Shown here in pieces: positions 1-8,233 of a stretch of DNA of 64,000 nt. Below the pieces are notes generated by a model. It was not told the DNA's origin. It saw only the letters and a list, made by a program, of their open reading frames with translations, and did no database searches. A program made the translations under genes and the position numbers. This DNA is from Thalassospira sp. TSL5-1 (GTDB lineage: Bacteria > Pseudomonadota > Alphaproteobacteria > Rhodospirillales > Thalassospiraceae). Within the stretch, counting starts at the first letter, position 1, and each line of letters opens with the position of its first letter. The stretch lies in contig NZ_KV880637.1 in NCBI RefSeq assembly GCF_001907695.1, forward strand, positions 930,001 through 994,000, given 5' to 3'.

Positions 1-858
1 CATCAGGGACGCACCCATGCCTTCAATAATGCCGGCTGCGCGTTCAACCAACTGGGCATTGGTTGCCAAAACGCCCTTTTTCAAAAACAGGTTGTCTTCC
101 AGGCCCACACGCACATTGCCCCCGGCCAGCACCGATGCGGCAACATAGGGCATCTGGTCACGGCCCAGCGAAAAGGCCGACCAGGTCCAGTCCGCAGGCA
201 CATTATTGACCATCGCCATAAAGGTGTTCAGGTCATTGGGCGCGCCCCAGGGGATACCCATGCACAGTTGCACCAGTGCCGGACTGGTTAAAATGCCTTC
301 CGCCACCAATTGTTTGGCGAACCATAAATGGCCGGTATCAAAGGCTTCAATTTCCGGTTTGACGCCAAGATCCGTCATCATTTGTCCCATGGCACGCAGC
401 ATGCCGGGCGTATTGGTCATGACATAGTCGGCCTCGGCAAAGTTCATGGTGCCGCAATCCAGGGTGCAAATTTCCGGCAGGCAATCGGCAATATGGGCCA
501 AACGTTCGCTGGCCCCAACCATGTCGGTTGACGTGGCGTTTAACGGTAACGGGGATTCGGTGGAGCCAAAAACAATGTCGCCACCCATGCCTGCCGTCAG
601 GTTTAAAACCACATCAGTATGTGACGCGCGGATGCGTTCGGTGACTTCGCGGTAATAGCGGCCCGCGCGTGATGGGGTACCTGTTTCCGGGTCGCGCACA
701 TGGCAATGCACCACTGCGGCCCCGGCCCTGGCGGCCTCAATGGCGGCATTGGCAATTTCCTCGGGCGAGCGCGGTACATGCGGGGATTTATCCTGTGTTG
801 CGCCGGACCCGGTAATGGCAGCCGTGATAAACACATTGCGATTCATCGTAAGTGGCAT
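1..858 (-). CDS. BKACE (DUF849) beta-keto acid cleavage enzyme, C-terminus beyond window
   Basis: The reading frame runs open from an ATG at 858 to the first base, so about 286 residues are present and the C-terminus is missing. The protein begins [19 protein letters not shown] and carries the zinc-binding [12 protein letters not shown] segment near residue 46, typical of the 3-keto-5-aminohexanoate cleavage family. These enzymes condense a beta-keto acid with acetyl-CoA and release acetoacetate plus a CoA ester. The gene is divergent from a GlxA/CdhR-type regulator 90 bases away. That pairing recalls the pseudomonad carnitine locus, where CdhC is a BKACE protein, but the substrate here is inference. 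ATG 846 is an alternative start. Confidence 0.88.
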   Translation of the reverse strand, partial: MPLTMNRNVFITAAITGSGATQDKSPHVPRSPEEIANAAIEAARAGAAVVHCHVRDPETGTPSRAGRYYREVTERIRASHTDVVLNLTAGMGGDIVFGSTESPLPLNATSTDMVGASERLAHIADCLPEICTLDCGTMNFAEADYVMTNTPGMLRAMGQMMTDLGVKPEIEAFDTGHLWFAKQLVAEGILTSPALVQLCMGIPWGAPNDLNTFMAMVNNVPADWTWSAFSLGRDQMPYVAASVLAGGNVRVGLEDNLFLKKGVLATNAQLVERAAGIIEGMGASLM

Positions 859-948
859 GGTGCATGTCCTGTTTCTTTTGACCTGCCTGTAGCCTAACGC
901 GGAAAATGCGATTGTTATTTGCCTAAACTGTCAGTTAGTTTGCGTATC

Positions 949-1917
949 ATGCCAAATGAAATGTCTTTTCGCTTTTTGCTGTTTGACGGCTTTTCCAACA
1001 TGGTGCTTGCCAGTGCGCTGGAACCCTTGCGCGCGGTGCGTAATTTGCCGCAGGGACCCAATATTGGCTGGCACATTTGCACCCCGGAAAACGAAATCGC
1101 GCGCAGTTCCAGCAATATTCAAATCCAGCCCGATTGCACCCTCGACGGCCCGGAATCCTATGATTATCTGGTGGTGATTGCCGGGTATGACATGCGCGGG
1201 CATGTATCGGTGCGCAACCGCGCGCTTTTATGCCAGCTTGCCGGGCGGGCGCGGTTTGTCGTCGGGCTCGATACCGGGGCGTGGTTGCTGGCGTCGGCCG
1301 GGTTGCTGGATGGTGCGACCGCCACCATTCACTGGCAGGAATTTGCCGATTTTGCCGAAACTTTCCCCCATGTCACGGTGTCGCGTGACCGTTTTGTCTT
1401 TGCCGATAAATATATCACCAGCGGTGGGGCTTCGACGGTGCTGGACCTGATGCTGCATTTGCTGGGGCAAAATTTTGGGCCCGCAATGGCCTTTGATGCC
1501 GCCAATCTGTTTGTTTATGACGCCGAACGCCAGCATCGCGGCAATCGAGGGGCGAATATCCTTAAACATCGGTCTGATGCGCCGGGTTTTCTGAACGCCA
1601 TTGATGTGATGATGGACCATATTGAAAATCCGGTTTCGCTGGATTTTATAGCCGGGCAGGCATCATTGTCGCTGCGCTCGCTTGACCGACTGTTTCAGCG
1701 CGAGCTTTCCATGTCGCCGGGGAAGTATTACCAGCTTTTGCGTTTGGGCCGTGCGCGTGATCTTGCGACCCAAACCGGGCTTTCGGTCGCGCAAATTGCC
1801 CTGCAAACCGGCTTTTCTTCGCCCGCGACGCTTGGCCGTGCCTTTCGTGCCCAATATGGCATCGCAATCAGCACCCTGCGCGCACACCGCAAGGGCAAGC
1901 CCGGTTCTGGCGACTAG
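949..1917 (+). CDS. GlxA/CdhR-type AraC-family transcriptional regulator
   Basis: Residues 1–170 form a DJ-1/PfpI-like domain (MSFRFLLFDGFSNMVLAS opening, LDTGAWLLASAGLLDG elbow) and residues 215–315 an AraC-type double helix-turn-helix (SLRSLDRLFQRE, SVAQIALQTGFSSPATLGRAFR). The elbow has Asp where DJ-1 has its nucleophilic Cys, as in the GbdR/CdhR sub-branch, so this is probably a ligand sensor and not an enzyme. I chose ATG 949 over the upstream TTG at 919, because the family sequence begins at MPNEMSFRF. It is divergent from the BKACE gene and probably controls it. Confidence 0.9.
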   Translation: MPNEMSFRFLLFDGFSNMVLASALEPLRAVRNLPQGPNIGWHICTPENEIARSSSNIQIQPDCTLDGPESYDYLVVIAGYDMRGHVSVRNRALLCQLAGRARFVVGLDTGAWLLASAGLLDGATATIHWQEFADFAETFPHVTVSRDRFVFADKYITSGGASTVLDLMLHLLGQNFGPAMAFDAANLFVYDAERQHRGNRGANILKHRSDAPGFLNAIDVMMDHIENPVSLDFIAGQASLSLRSLDRLFQRELSMSPGKYYQLLRLGRARDLATQTGLSVAQIALQTGFSSPATLGRAFRAQYGIAISTLRAHRKGKPGSGD

Positions 1918-1956
1918 GCAGGCAGGGGCGTGTGAAAGGACGGGAAGGTGGCGTTG

Positions 1957-3060
1957 TTACATCCAGCCCATTTGATGACTGGCCGATAAAAACAGGATGA
2001 CACCAAACAGGGTAATCATCGCGGCCCCGCCGAAGCCAACAATACGCCGGATCCAGTCGGACCATTTGGGCGGCAGGGAAAACAGCCTTTGGCTGCCAAA
2101 ACGAATGCCAATGGCAGCAAGACCAATGGCGCTGACGGTCAGGGCGACGCCAAACGCCATTGCAAAGGCCGCAAGGATACCAACCAGAAAAAGGCCGTTT
2201 GCCAGGGTAAACAGCAACATCAGGATCGAGCCGGTACAGGGCCGCAAGCCGACAATGATGGCGCTGGTAATGGCATTGTAACGGCCAGATTGTGGTGTTT
2301 TGTCTGCCGTGCTGGCCGCATCATGTGCGTGGTGATGATGACCGTGATCATGATGATCGTGGTGATGGTCGTGAGCATGATCGCAGCAATCATCCTTGCC
2401 CTGAAGGATGCGCAGGCACATATAGCCGCCCATCACCACGATCAGGGCATAAGATGCCAGTTCCAGCATTAATCCGTTTCGGGTGATTTCGGCGGGTCCA
2501 AGATTGAGGACAAGGCCCAATATCCCGACCAGAACAATGGCGCTGACGGCCTGGGTTGTGGCGATCAGCGCGCCCATTGCCACCCCCTGTTTCCATCCGG
2601 CATCTCGCGACAGGAAATAGGTGCTTGTCACCATTTTGCCATGCCCGGGCCCGGCGGCATGAAACACGCCATAGGCAAATGACAGGGCAATGATGCTCAG
2701 TGCCGGCCACCAGCTATTGCCCTGTTTTGCCGCCCGAAGGGTGGTTGTCATATTGCGGTTGAGTTGGGTCTGGATTTTCATTGCGCCGCCAACAATACCG
2801 GCCAGCCAGTCCGGCATTTTAAAGGTGGAGGCCGGGTTTTCCGTTTCCGTCGGGGCACTGCGCCGTCCCAGTAATTCTGCCGATTGGGCATGGGCGGTGG
2901 TCGGCATGATCAGGGCAAAAAGGGCCAGCATCAGGACCGCCAGTACGGCCAGCATCCTGGCGGGTTGACTGTGGTTGTTACCGCCAAAGCTGGCATTATT
3001 TGCAGGTAATGTCCGCCCGCTGTGGTGAGACCATGTCATAATAGATGCGGTGTTTGTCAT
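1957..3060 (-). CDS. NicO/RcnA-family nickel/cobalt transporter with His-rich loop
   Basis: About 367 residues: a signal-like hydrophobic N-terminus ending MPTTAHAQS, then several membrane segments. It carries the NicO-family signature FAYGVFHAAGPGHGKMV and a second conserved region VGLRPCTGSILML. Between these lies a cytoplasmic or periplasmic loop very rich in His and Asp (about residues 226–250), as in RcnA-type exporters. The start is uncertain: ATG 3060 and ATG 3039 overlap the upstream DUF1007 gene, and ATG 2955 would avoid the overlap. It forms an operon with DUF1007. Uptake versus efflux, and the metal, cannot be told from sequence. Confidence 0.85.
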   Translation of the reverse strand: MTNTASIMTWSHHSGRTLPANNASFGGNNHSQPARMLAVLAVLMLALFALIMPTTAHAQSAELLGRRSAPTETENPASTFKMPDWLAGIVGGAMKIQTQLNRNMTTTLRAAKQGNSWWPALSIIALSFAYGVFHAAGPGHGKMVTSTYFLSRDAGWKQGVAMGALIATTQAVSAIVLVGILGLVLNLGPAEITRNGLMLELASYALIVVMGGYMCLRILQGKDDCCDHAHDHHHDHHDHGHHHHAHDAASTADKTPQSGRYNAITSAIIVGLRPCTGSILMLLFTLANGLFLVGILAAFAMAFGVALTVSAIGLAAIGIRFGSQRLFSLPPKWSDWIRRIVGFGGAAMITLFGVILFLSASHQMGWM

Positions 3061-3721
3061 CTTCGCCCATTTTGTAGCTACAGGTCAGGTCGTTATTGCC
3101 GGAAAACAGGACCGGGTCCTTTTGGGCAAAGGCGACATCAATATAGAATTCCGAATCATAAACCGACAGGCCGATCTGGTCGGCAACCGGGTCTACCGGC
3201 TCGGCCAGATCCAGCGTGAAGCTGTATTTAACCCGGCCCTGGTCGGTAATATCGGCGACAAAATCATGAAATCCGGCAACTTTGACGACTTCTTCGTTGC
3301 GGCGCAGATAGGTCATAAACCCGATATCGGCCAGCGCGACAAAGGCATTGTCACGCACCTCGTCATTTTCCTGATCAAAAAAGCGACGGTCATGATTGTG
3401 ATCAAACTGGTCCATCAGCGTCAGGCTGAACATATCGTCAAACACCCAGACCATGTGAATGCCGGTAATTTTGTTTTTGTCAAAAACCATTGTCGCCTGG
3501 CTGTCGATCCAGACATGAGGGTGCGCTGTTGCCGCCGGGATATAACCCCCGATGGCAACGATTATGGTCAGGGCGACGATGGTGTTTTTTGTGCCCAAAC
3601 GCAAAAAGCGCGCACCCCGAAAAACGGAGTGCGACGCCCTTTGCCAAAAGGTTAGGGGTTTAACCTTTGAGGCAACTCGCCAGAGAGCTGATATTTTGTG
3701 ACAAAATCTCGATATAGGCAT
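2996..3721 (-). CDS. DUF1007 family periplasmic protein
   Basis: A hydrophobic export signal (NTIVALTIIVAIGGYIPAATA) is followed by HPHVWIDSQATMVFD, the hallmark opening of DUF1007, and then about 180 residues with the family's FDDMFSLTLMDQFDHN segment. DUF1007 genes typically lie beside NicO-type transporters, as here, so a periplasmic metal-handling role for that transporter is likely but unproven. The start is doubtful. ATG 3721 lies inside znuA, while TTG 3604 or 3598 would give a normal-length signal peptide and place the start just past the hairpin that follows znuA. Confidence 0.8.
   Translation of the reverse strand: MPISRFCHKISALWRVASKVKPLTFWQRASHSVFRGARFLRLGTKNTIVALTIIVAIGGYIPAATAHPHVWIDSQATMVFDKNKITGIHMVWVFDDMFSLTLMDQFDHNHDRRFFDQENDEVRDNAFVALADIGFMTYLRRNEEVVKVAGFHDFVADITDQGRVKYSFTLDLAEPVDPVADQIGLSVYDSEFYIDVAFAQKDPVLFSGNNDLTCSYKMGEDDKHRIYYDMVSPQRADITCK
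3603..3632 (-). terminator. Intrinsic terminator or attenuator behind znuA
   Basis: Read on the minus strand, a GC-rich stem (CGCACTCCG pairing with CGGGGTGCG, one mismatch, T-rich loop) is followed by CTTTTT. It lies 28 bases after the znuA stop codon and inside the longest possible DUF1007 frame. Either znuA is monocistronic or the hairpin lowers expression of the two downstream genes. Confidence 0.65.
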
Positions 3722-4727
3722 TCGGTCCGGCGTCAATATTCGCTCCTAGCGGGTCGAGTGTCCCTGTGCGTGCGCCGGTATCGGCAACAACTGACTGCAC
3801 AATGGCGGGTTTGAATTGCGGTTCAGCAAACACGCAGGCGGCCCCGCTGGACTTGATCTTGTCTTCAATATCATGAAGGCGCTTTGCGCCCGGTTTACGA
3901 TCCGGTGAAATCGTGATGGACCCGACTGCTTGCAGGCCAAAGCTGTGTTCCAGATACTGATAGGCATCATGGAAAACGATGAAGGGTTTGTCTTTGACCG
4001 GCGCAATCTGGCTGGCAAGATCATCCTTTGTTGCATCGATTTTGCCAAGCAGACTTTTCAGGTTTGCGCGATAAAAATCGGCATGGGCCGGGTCTATTTC
4101 CGCCAGTTCTTGGGTAATGTCGGTGGCAATGGCTTTGCCGTTTTCCGGGCTCATCCAGATATGCGGGTCGCCTTCGTCATGGTGATGTTCATGTTCATGT
4201 GCGTCGGCATGGTCGGCATCGGCATGGTCGTGGTCTGTATGATCGTGCGCGTCAGCGTGATCATGGTCATGATCGTGGTCATGATCCCCATCATGGTGGT
4301 CATGGTCATCATGATCATCGTCATGTGCATCACCATGATGATGCGGCTCAAACGCGCCGCCTTCGCGCATTTCCAGGGTTTCGACCCCTTTGGCCTCGGC
4401 CAGTTCCATCACCTTCGCATTCGAGGACAGTGATTTTAACGGCTTGTCGAGAAACGATTCCAGATCGGGGGAAACATAAATCACCAGATCAGCATTTTGC
4501 AGGGCGCGGGCTTCGCTGGGGCGCAGTGAATAGGTATGTGGCGATGCCGCGCCATTAACCAGTAATTCGGGTTTGCCAACACCCTGCATGATGGCGGCAA
4601 CAATGGAATGGATGGGCTTGATCGAGGCAACAACTTTGGGTGCGTCCGCCGCCCATGACACCGCCGGAGCAGCAAATTGGGCAGCAGCAAAAAAAGCACC
4701 GGCAAATAACAAACGTGACTTTGGCAT
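3660..4727 (-). CDS. znuA: Zinc ABC transporter substrate-binding protein ZnuA
   Basis: 355 residues with a signal peptide ending near SWAADAPK and the cluster A-I metal-binding fold. Ligand-bearing segments are visible: KPIHSIVAAIMQG, GDPHIWMSPENG, FHDAYQYLEHSFGL and VFAEPQF. Between strands lies an unusually long His/Asp-rich loop (about residues 126–185, dozens of H and D), the zinc-scavenging loop of ZnuA. A Zur-like palindrome sits 45 bases upstream. The znuB and znuC partners are not in this window, so the permease and ATPase must be encoded elsewhere. It is followed by DUF1007 and a NicO transporter. Confidence 0.93.
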   Translation of the reverse strand: MPKSRLLFAGAFFAAAQFAAPAVSWAADAPKVVASIKPIHSIVAAIMQGVGKPELLVNGAASPHTYSLRPSEARALQNADLVIYVSPDLESFLDKPLKSLSSNAKVMELAEAKGVETLEMREGGAFEPHHHGDAHDDDHDDHDHHDGDHDHDHDHDHADAHDHTDHDHADADHADAHEHEHHHDEGDPHIWMSPENGKAIATDITQELAEIDPAHADFYRANLKSLLGKIDATKDDLASQIAPVKDKPFIVFHDAYQYLEHSFGLQAVGSITISPDRKPGAKRLHDIEDKIKSSGAACVFAEPQFKPAIVQSVVADTGARTGTLDPLGANIDAGPNAYIEILSQNISSLASCLKG

Positions 4728-4766
4728 CGGATTTCCATTTTGGCAGGGTGAGCGTGATTTGAATTT

Positions 4767-4784
4767 GTTATGTTATAACGTATC
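4767..4784. promoter_or_regulatory. Probable Zur operator upstream of znuA
   Basis: An interrupted palindrome centred on GTTATAAC (4772–4779) extends to 18 bases (GTTATGTTATAACGTATC) with two mismatched pairs. It resembles the AT-rich GTTATAAC-type Zur box known upstream of znu genes in proteobacteria. It lies 40 bases before the znuA ATG, where repressor binding would block transcription. Confidence 0.7.
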
Positions 4785-5174
4785 TTGTTTGTCAAAGGGA
4801 AATCGCGTTTCTGTGCCAGAGTATTTGGGGTGGGGCGCCAAAGTTAAGGTCTGTTCATACCCGTCTTGTTTATTTTGGGGCGTTGGCGGGGCGTGGGCGC
4901 TCTGGCAGGAAGGTATTTGCGGTTTGCGCAAATGGCGATTGTCTGTCTGACGGGCGACAACCTTAAACGTGAGCGAAAAAGACAATATTTCCAAATCAAG
5001 AGAGGCAATTTTACTTAATCAAGATCTTTTGTTTGATCCTGAAATGATCATTTTTAAATCGAAATGATAAAACTGCATGTGCAGATGTGCTCTGTCGGGT
5101 GGGTGGAGCGTTTTGATATCGTTATGAAGTGCTGTTTGCGCGTTGCGGATGGTGCAGGGTATGCAAGCATGGCA

Positions 5175-5198
5175 AAGGCTGCAATCGCTTGCAGCCTT
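5175..5198 (-). terminator. Hairpin terminator downstream of spoVR
   Basis: A perfect 10-base stem, AAGGCTGCAA with TTGCAGCCTT and a 4-base loop, starts 26 bases past the spoVR stop on the minus strand. The T run is short (CCTTTG), so it may act mainly as an mRNA 3' stabiliser. Confidence 0.6.
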
Positions 5199-5223
5199 CA
5201 GGGTAAGTGCTAGGGGCGGCGGG

Positions 5224-6792
5224 TTAATTCGAAACGAGGTCTTCGGGTGTGTAGTGCATTTCCGTCAGGATTTCGCCGCTATCGTTATCTAGGGCTTGCA
5301 GGGTTACGCCATATCCCCACAACTGCCCGATATAGCCCAGTGTTAATTCGGCTTCGGATTTATCAAGACGAATACCGTCATGCTGGGTATGCGCGATATA
5401 AAGCTGGCGATTGCCGCGCAAATCGACATCGACCACTTGCAGGTCCGGTTCGCGCACCGACAGGTCGTGCATGCGGGCCAGGGCGCGGCGCACATTGCGA
5501 TAGCCGTTGTCATCATGGATGGCGCCGACCTGAAGATACGGGGCGGAGGCCTGGTCATTGATCATGAACATGCGCATGTCGCGCATTACCTTGGGCGAGA
5601 GGAATTGCAGAATGAAGCTTTCATCGCGGTAATGCGCCCAGGCTTCGCGGAGCGTGGCAAAGGGCTGGTTGTTTCCGGCAATGTCGGGGAACCATTTATG
5701 GTCTTCCTCGGTGGGCTCAGTGCAGATGCGGTGAATATCCTGCATCATGGCAAAACCCAGCGCATAGGGATTAAAGCCGGAATAGCGCGGATCGTCATAT
5801 TCGGGTTGAAACACGACCTTGGAATGCGAATCGATAAATTCCATGATCGCGCCTTCGGAAATCAGCCCCTTGTCATACAGGCGGTTCATGATGTGGTAAT
5901 GCACGTAGCAGGCACAGCCCTCATTCATGACCTTGGTTTGTTTTTGCGGGTAAAAATACTGGCCGATATTGCGCACAATGCGCAAAATCTCGCGCTCCCA
6001 TGATTGCAAACCCGGCGCATTTTTTTCCAGGAAATAAAGCAGGTTTTCCTCGGGCAGGCCAAATTGTGCCCGGCGTTGTTCCTGGCGCAGGCGGCGGTTC
6101 TGGTCGTCAAGGTCTTCGGGGTCGTCATCATGCTGGGGCAGGGTGCGCCACAAATCGTTATAGGTTTCGTCTTCGTATTTGGCGCGTTCGCGTTCGCGCT
6201 GCAGTTCGACTGCCAGATTGGGTTTTTCCGGGTGGGAATACCGGTTGACCCCGTGATCCATCAGGGCATGGGCAGCATCAAGAATGCGTTCAACCGCGTC
6301 AAAACCAAACCGGTCCTCGCATTTGGCGATATAGCGTTTGGCAAATTGCAGATAATCCAGAATGCCTTCGGCGTCGGTCCATTGTTTGAACAGATAATTG
6401 TTTTTGAAAAAATGGTTATGACCAAAGGCCGCATGCGCCATCACCAGGGCCTGCATGCCAATGGTGTTTTCTTCCATCACATAGGAAATACAGGGATTGG
6501 AGTTAATGACGATTTCATAGGCGAGGCCCTGATAGCCCTTGCGATACATGGCATCGTCGCGCACGAAGCGTTTGCCAAACGACCAGTGATGGTACATCAA
6601 GGGCATGCCAATTGATGAATAGGCATCCAGCATTTGTTCGGATGTGATCACCTCGATCTGGTTGGGATAAACATCAAGGCCCATTTCATTCAGCGCAATA
6701 TCTTCGATGGCGTCATAAGTGGCTTTGAGGCTGTCAAAGTCCCAGTCAGCGCCATCAAACAGCAGGCTGGATTTTGGTTTACGGGCTGTCAT
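5224..6792 (-). CDS. SpoVR/YcgB family protein
   Basis: 522 residues, full length for the SpoVR family (opening LLFDGADWDFDSLKATYDAI; HMMYHHWSFGK-like segment MPLMYHHWSFGKRFV; many conserved His/Glu such as MNEGCACYVHYHIMNRL). The biochemical function of SpoVR/YcgB is not settled. The family takes its name from a spore-cortex gene in Bacillus, while in proteobacteria it travels with the PrkA kinase. The ATG overlaps the stop of the yeaH-like gene by four bases (ATGA), so the two are translationally coupled. It is the last gene of a three-gene stress operon. Confidence 0.93.
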   Translation of the reverse strand: MTARKPKSSLLFDGADWDFDSLKATYDAIEDIALNEMGLDVYPNQIEVITSEQMLDAYSSIGMPLMYHHWSFGKRFVRDDAMYRKGYQGLAYEIVINSNPCISYVMEENTIGMQALVMAHAAFGHNHFFKNNYLFKQWTDAEGILDYLQFAKRYIAKCEDRFGFDAVERILDAAHALMDHGVNRYSHPEKPNLAVELQRERERAKYEDETYNDLWRTLPQHDDDPEDLDDQNRRLRQEQRRAQFGLPEENLLYFLEKNAPGLQSWEREILRIVRNIGQYFYPQKQTKVMNEGCACYVHYHIMNRLYDKGLISEGAIMEFIDSHSKVVFQPEYDDPRYSGFNPYALGFAMMQDIHRICTEPTEEDHKWFPDIAGNNQPFATLREAWAHYRDESFILQFLSPKVMRDMRMFMINDQASAPYLQVGAIHDDNGYRNVRRALARMHDLSVREPDLQVVDVDLRGNRQLYIAHTQHDGIRLDKSEAELTLGYIGQLWGYGVTLQALDNDSGEILTEMHYTPEDLVSN

Positions 6793-8129
6793 ATCCGTGC
6801 CTCCGCCTTGTTTTTGGCAAACAGTTCGCGAAATACCGGGAAAATATCGGCGGCCTTCTTTACCCGTTTCAGGGCAAAGCGGCCATTTTGGCTATGCGCT
6901 AGCGGGGCATAGGCCTTCCAAAGCGCGGTTTCTCCCTCGGCGGAGGAGAATATCTCGGCCTCGCGCTCGTCGGTAATTTCGATATAGGCGTAATACTGGC
7001 ATTTCGGCAAAAGGTCCTCGGCCAGAAGGGCGGTGCATTTCGCCCCGTCATTGGAATAGTTATCGCCATCCGATGCCTGGGCGGCATAAATGTTCCACTG
7101 ATCGACCGGGTAGCGTTCGGCAAGGATTCGCTTCATTTCCTCAAGCGCGGTGGAAACAATGGTGCCGCCGGTTTCGCGTGAATAGAAAAATGTTTCCTCG
7201 TCCACCTCGGATGCACGCGATGTATGGCGAATGAACACCACTTCGACATGTTCGTAGCGACGATGCAGGAACATGTGCAGCAGCATGAAAAACCGCTTTG
7301 CCAGCTCTTTCATCTGTTCGGACATCGAGCCCGAAACATCCATCAGGCAAAACATCACGGCCTGGGTATTGGGATCGGGAATTTGCCGGAACTGGTTATA
7401 GCGGGTGTCGATCGGGTCGATAAAGGCAATCGTCTTGCTGCGACGTATTGCCTCGTCCAGTTCGTCCTGCAACAGCTTCAGCGTTGCCTCATTGGCCTGC
7501 TTTTGCGTTTGCGAAATATCGCCCGCATTTTCAGCCGTCAGGGCGGCAATTTTTTCTTCCAGTTCGCGAATCTTACTGCTTTTGGGGCGGCGCAGGCCAA
7601 TGCGCCGGGCCAGCGAGTTGCGCATGGTGCGCACCAAATTCAGGTTGGCCGGGCTGCCCTCCACCGAATAGCCCGCCCGCGCGGTGCGAAAGGCGGTGGT
7701 TTGTTTCAGGCTTTTTTTCAAAAGATCGGGAAGCTCCAGATCTTCGAAAAAAATGTCGAGAAATTCATCGCGCGTCAGCACGAACTGGAATTCATCTTCG
7801 CCGTCACCATCGGGGCTTGCTTGCGCGCCACCCGCACCGCCATCGCCGCCCTGGGGCCGGGCAATCCGGTCGCCGGGGACGAATTTTTTATTGCCGGGCA
7901 GCACATAATTGCGGTCGCCGCCCCGGCCCGCATGGTGAAAGCCCGGTTCGCGCAGGGTTTTGCCGGGAATGGTGATCTGGTCGCCATTGTCAATATCGGT
8001 AATGCCGCGTGTCTTGATGGTGTCTTCGACTGCCTTTTTGATCTGCGCCTTGGCACGGCGCATGAAACGCTGGCGGTTGCCAATGCTTTTGCCTTTTGGG
8101 TTTTTGCGGCGATCGATGATGTGAAACAT
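6789..8129 (-). CDS. YeaH/YhbH family (DUF444) von Willebrand A-like protein
   Basis: 446 residues. The N-terminus (MFHIIDRRKNPKGKSIGNRQRFMRRAK) and the C-terminal von Willebrand A-like half with a DVSGSM metal-ion site near residue 266 match DUF444. A Gly-rich linker (about residues 80–110) separates the halves, and a coiled segment lies around residues 185–225. It sits between prkA and spoVR, the constant partners of this family. YeaH is thought to act with the YeaG/PrkA kinase in nutrient-stress responses; the molecular role is unknown. Confidence 0.92.
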   Translation of the reverse strand: MFHIIDRRKNPKGKSIGNRQRFMRRAKAQIKKAVEDTIKTRGITDIDNGDQITIPGKTLREPGFHHAGRGGDRNYVLPGNKKFVPGDRIARPQGGDGGAGGAQASPDGDGEDEFQFVLTRDEFLDIFFEDLELPDLLKKSLKQTTAFRTARAGYSVEGSPANLNLVRTMRNSLARRIGLRRPKSSKIRELEEKIAALTAENAGDISQTQKQANEATLKLLQDELDEAIRRSKTIAFIDPIDTRYNQFRQIPDPNTQAVMFCLMDVSGSMSEQMKELAKRFFMLLHMFLHRRYEHVEVVFIRHTSRASEVDEETFFYSRETGGTIVSTALEEMKRILAERYPVDQWNIYAAQASDGDNYSNDGAKCTALLAEDLLPKCQYYAYIEITDEREAEIFSSAEGETALWKAYAPLAHSQNGRFALKRVKKAADIFPVFRELFAKNKAEARI

Positions 8130-8233
8130 GGGCAGTCTATCCTTGAAACGCAGGAGCCAGGGTTCAAACCCTTAAACCCGGCACCGGGCGGCGAAAGGGG
8201 AACATCGCCACCCGGCGGGGTATAGGGGGCTGG

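Larger units (their letters stand above)
4728..5223. other. Intergenic region between znuA and spoVR stop
   Basis: About 500 bases with no recognisable gene. It holds the Zur-like site at its left end and the spoVR hairpin at its right end. Short frames on both strands have no family features and mostly run through low-complexity or antisense sequence. The stretch 5030–5090 is AT-rich with several GATC-containing near-repeats but no structure I can name. Confidence 0.6.

Noticed and set aside
3930-4433. Met/Val/Ile-rich plus-strand frame resembling a membrane protein
   Set aside because: It is the complement of the His/Asp codon repeats in the znuA loop, so the apparent membrane segment is an artefact.
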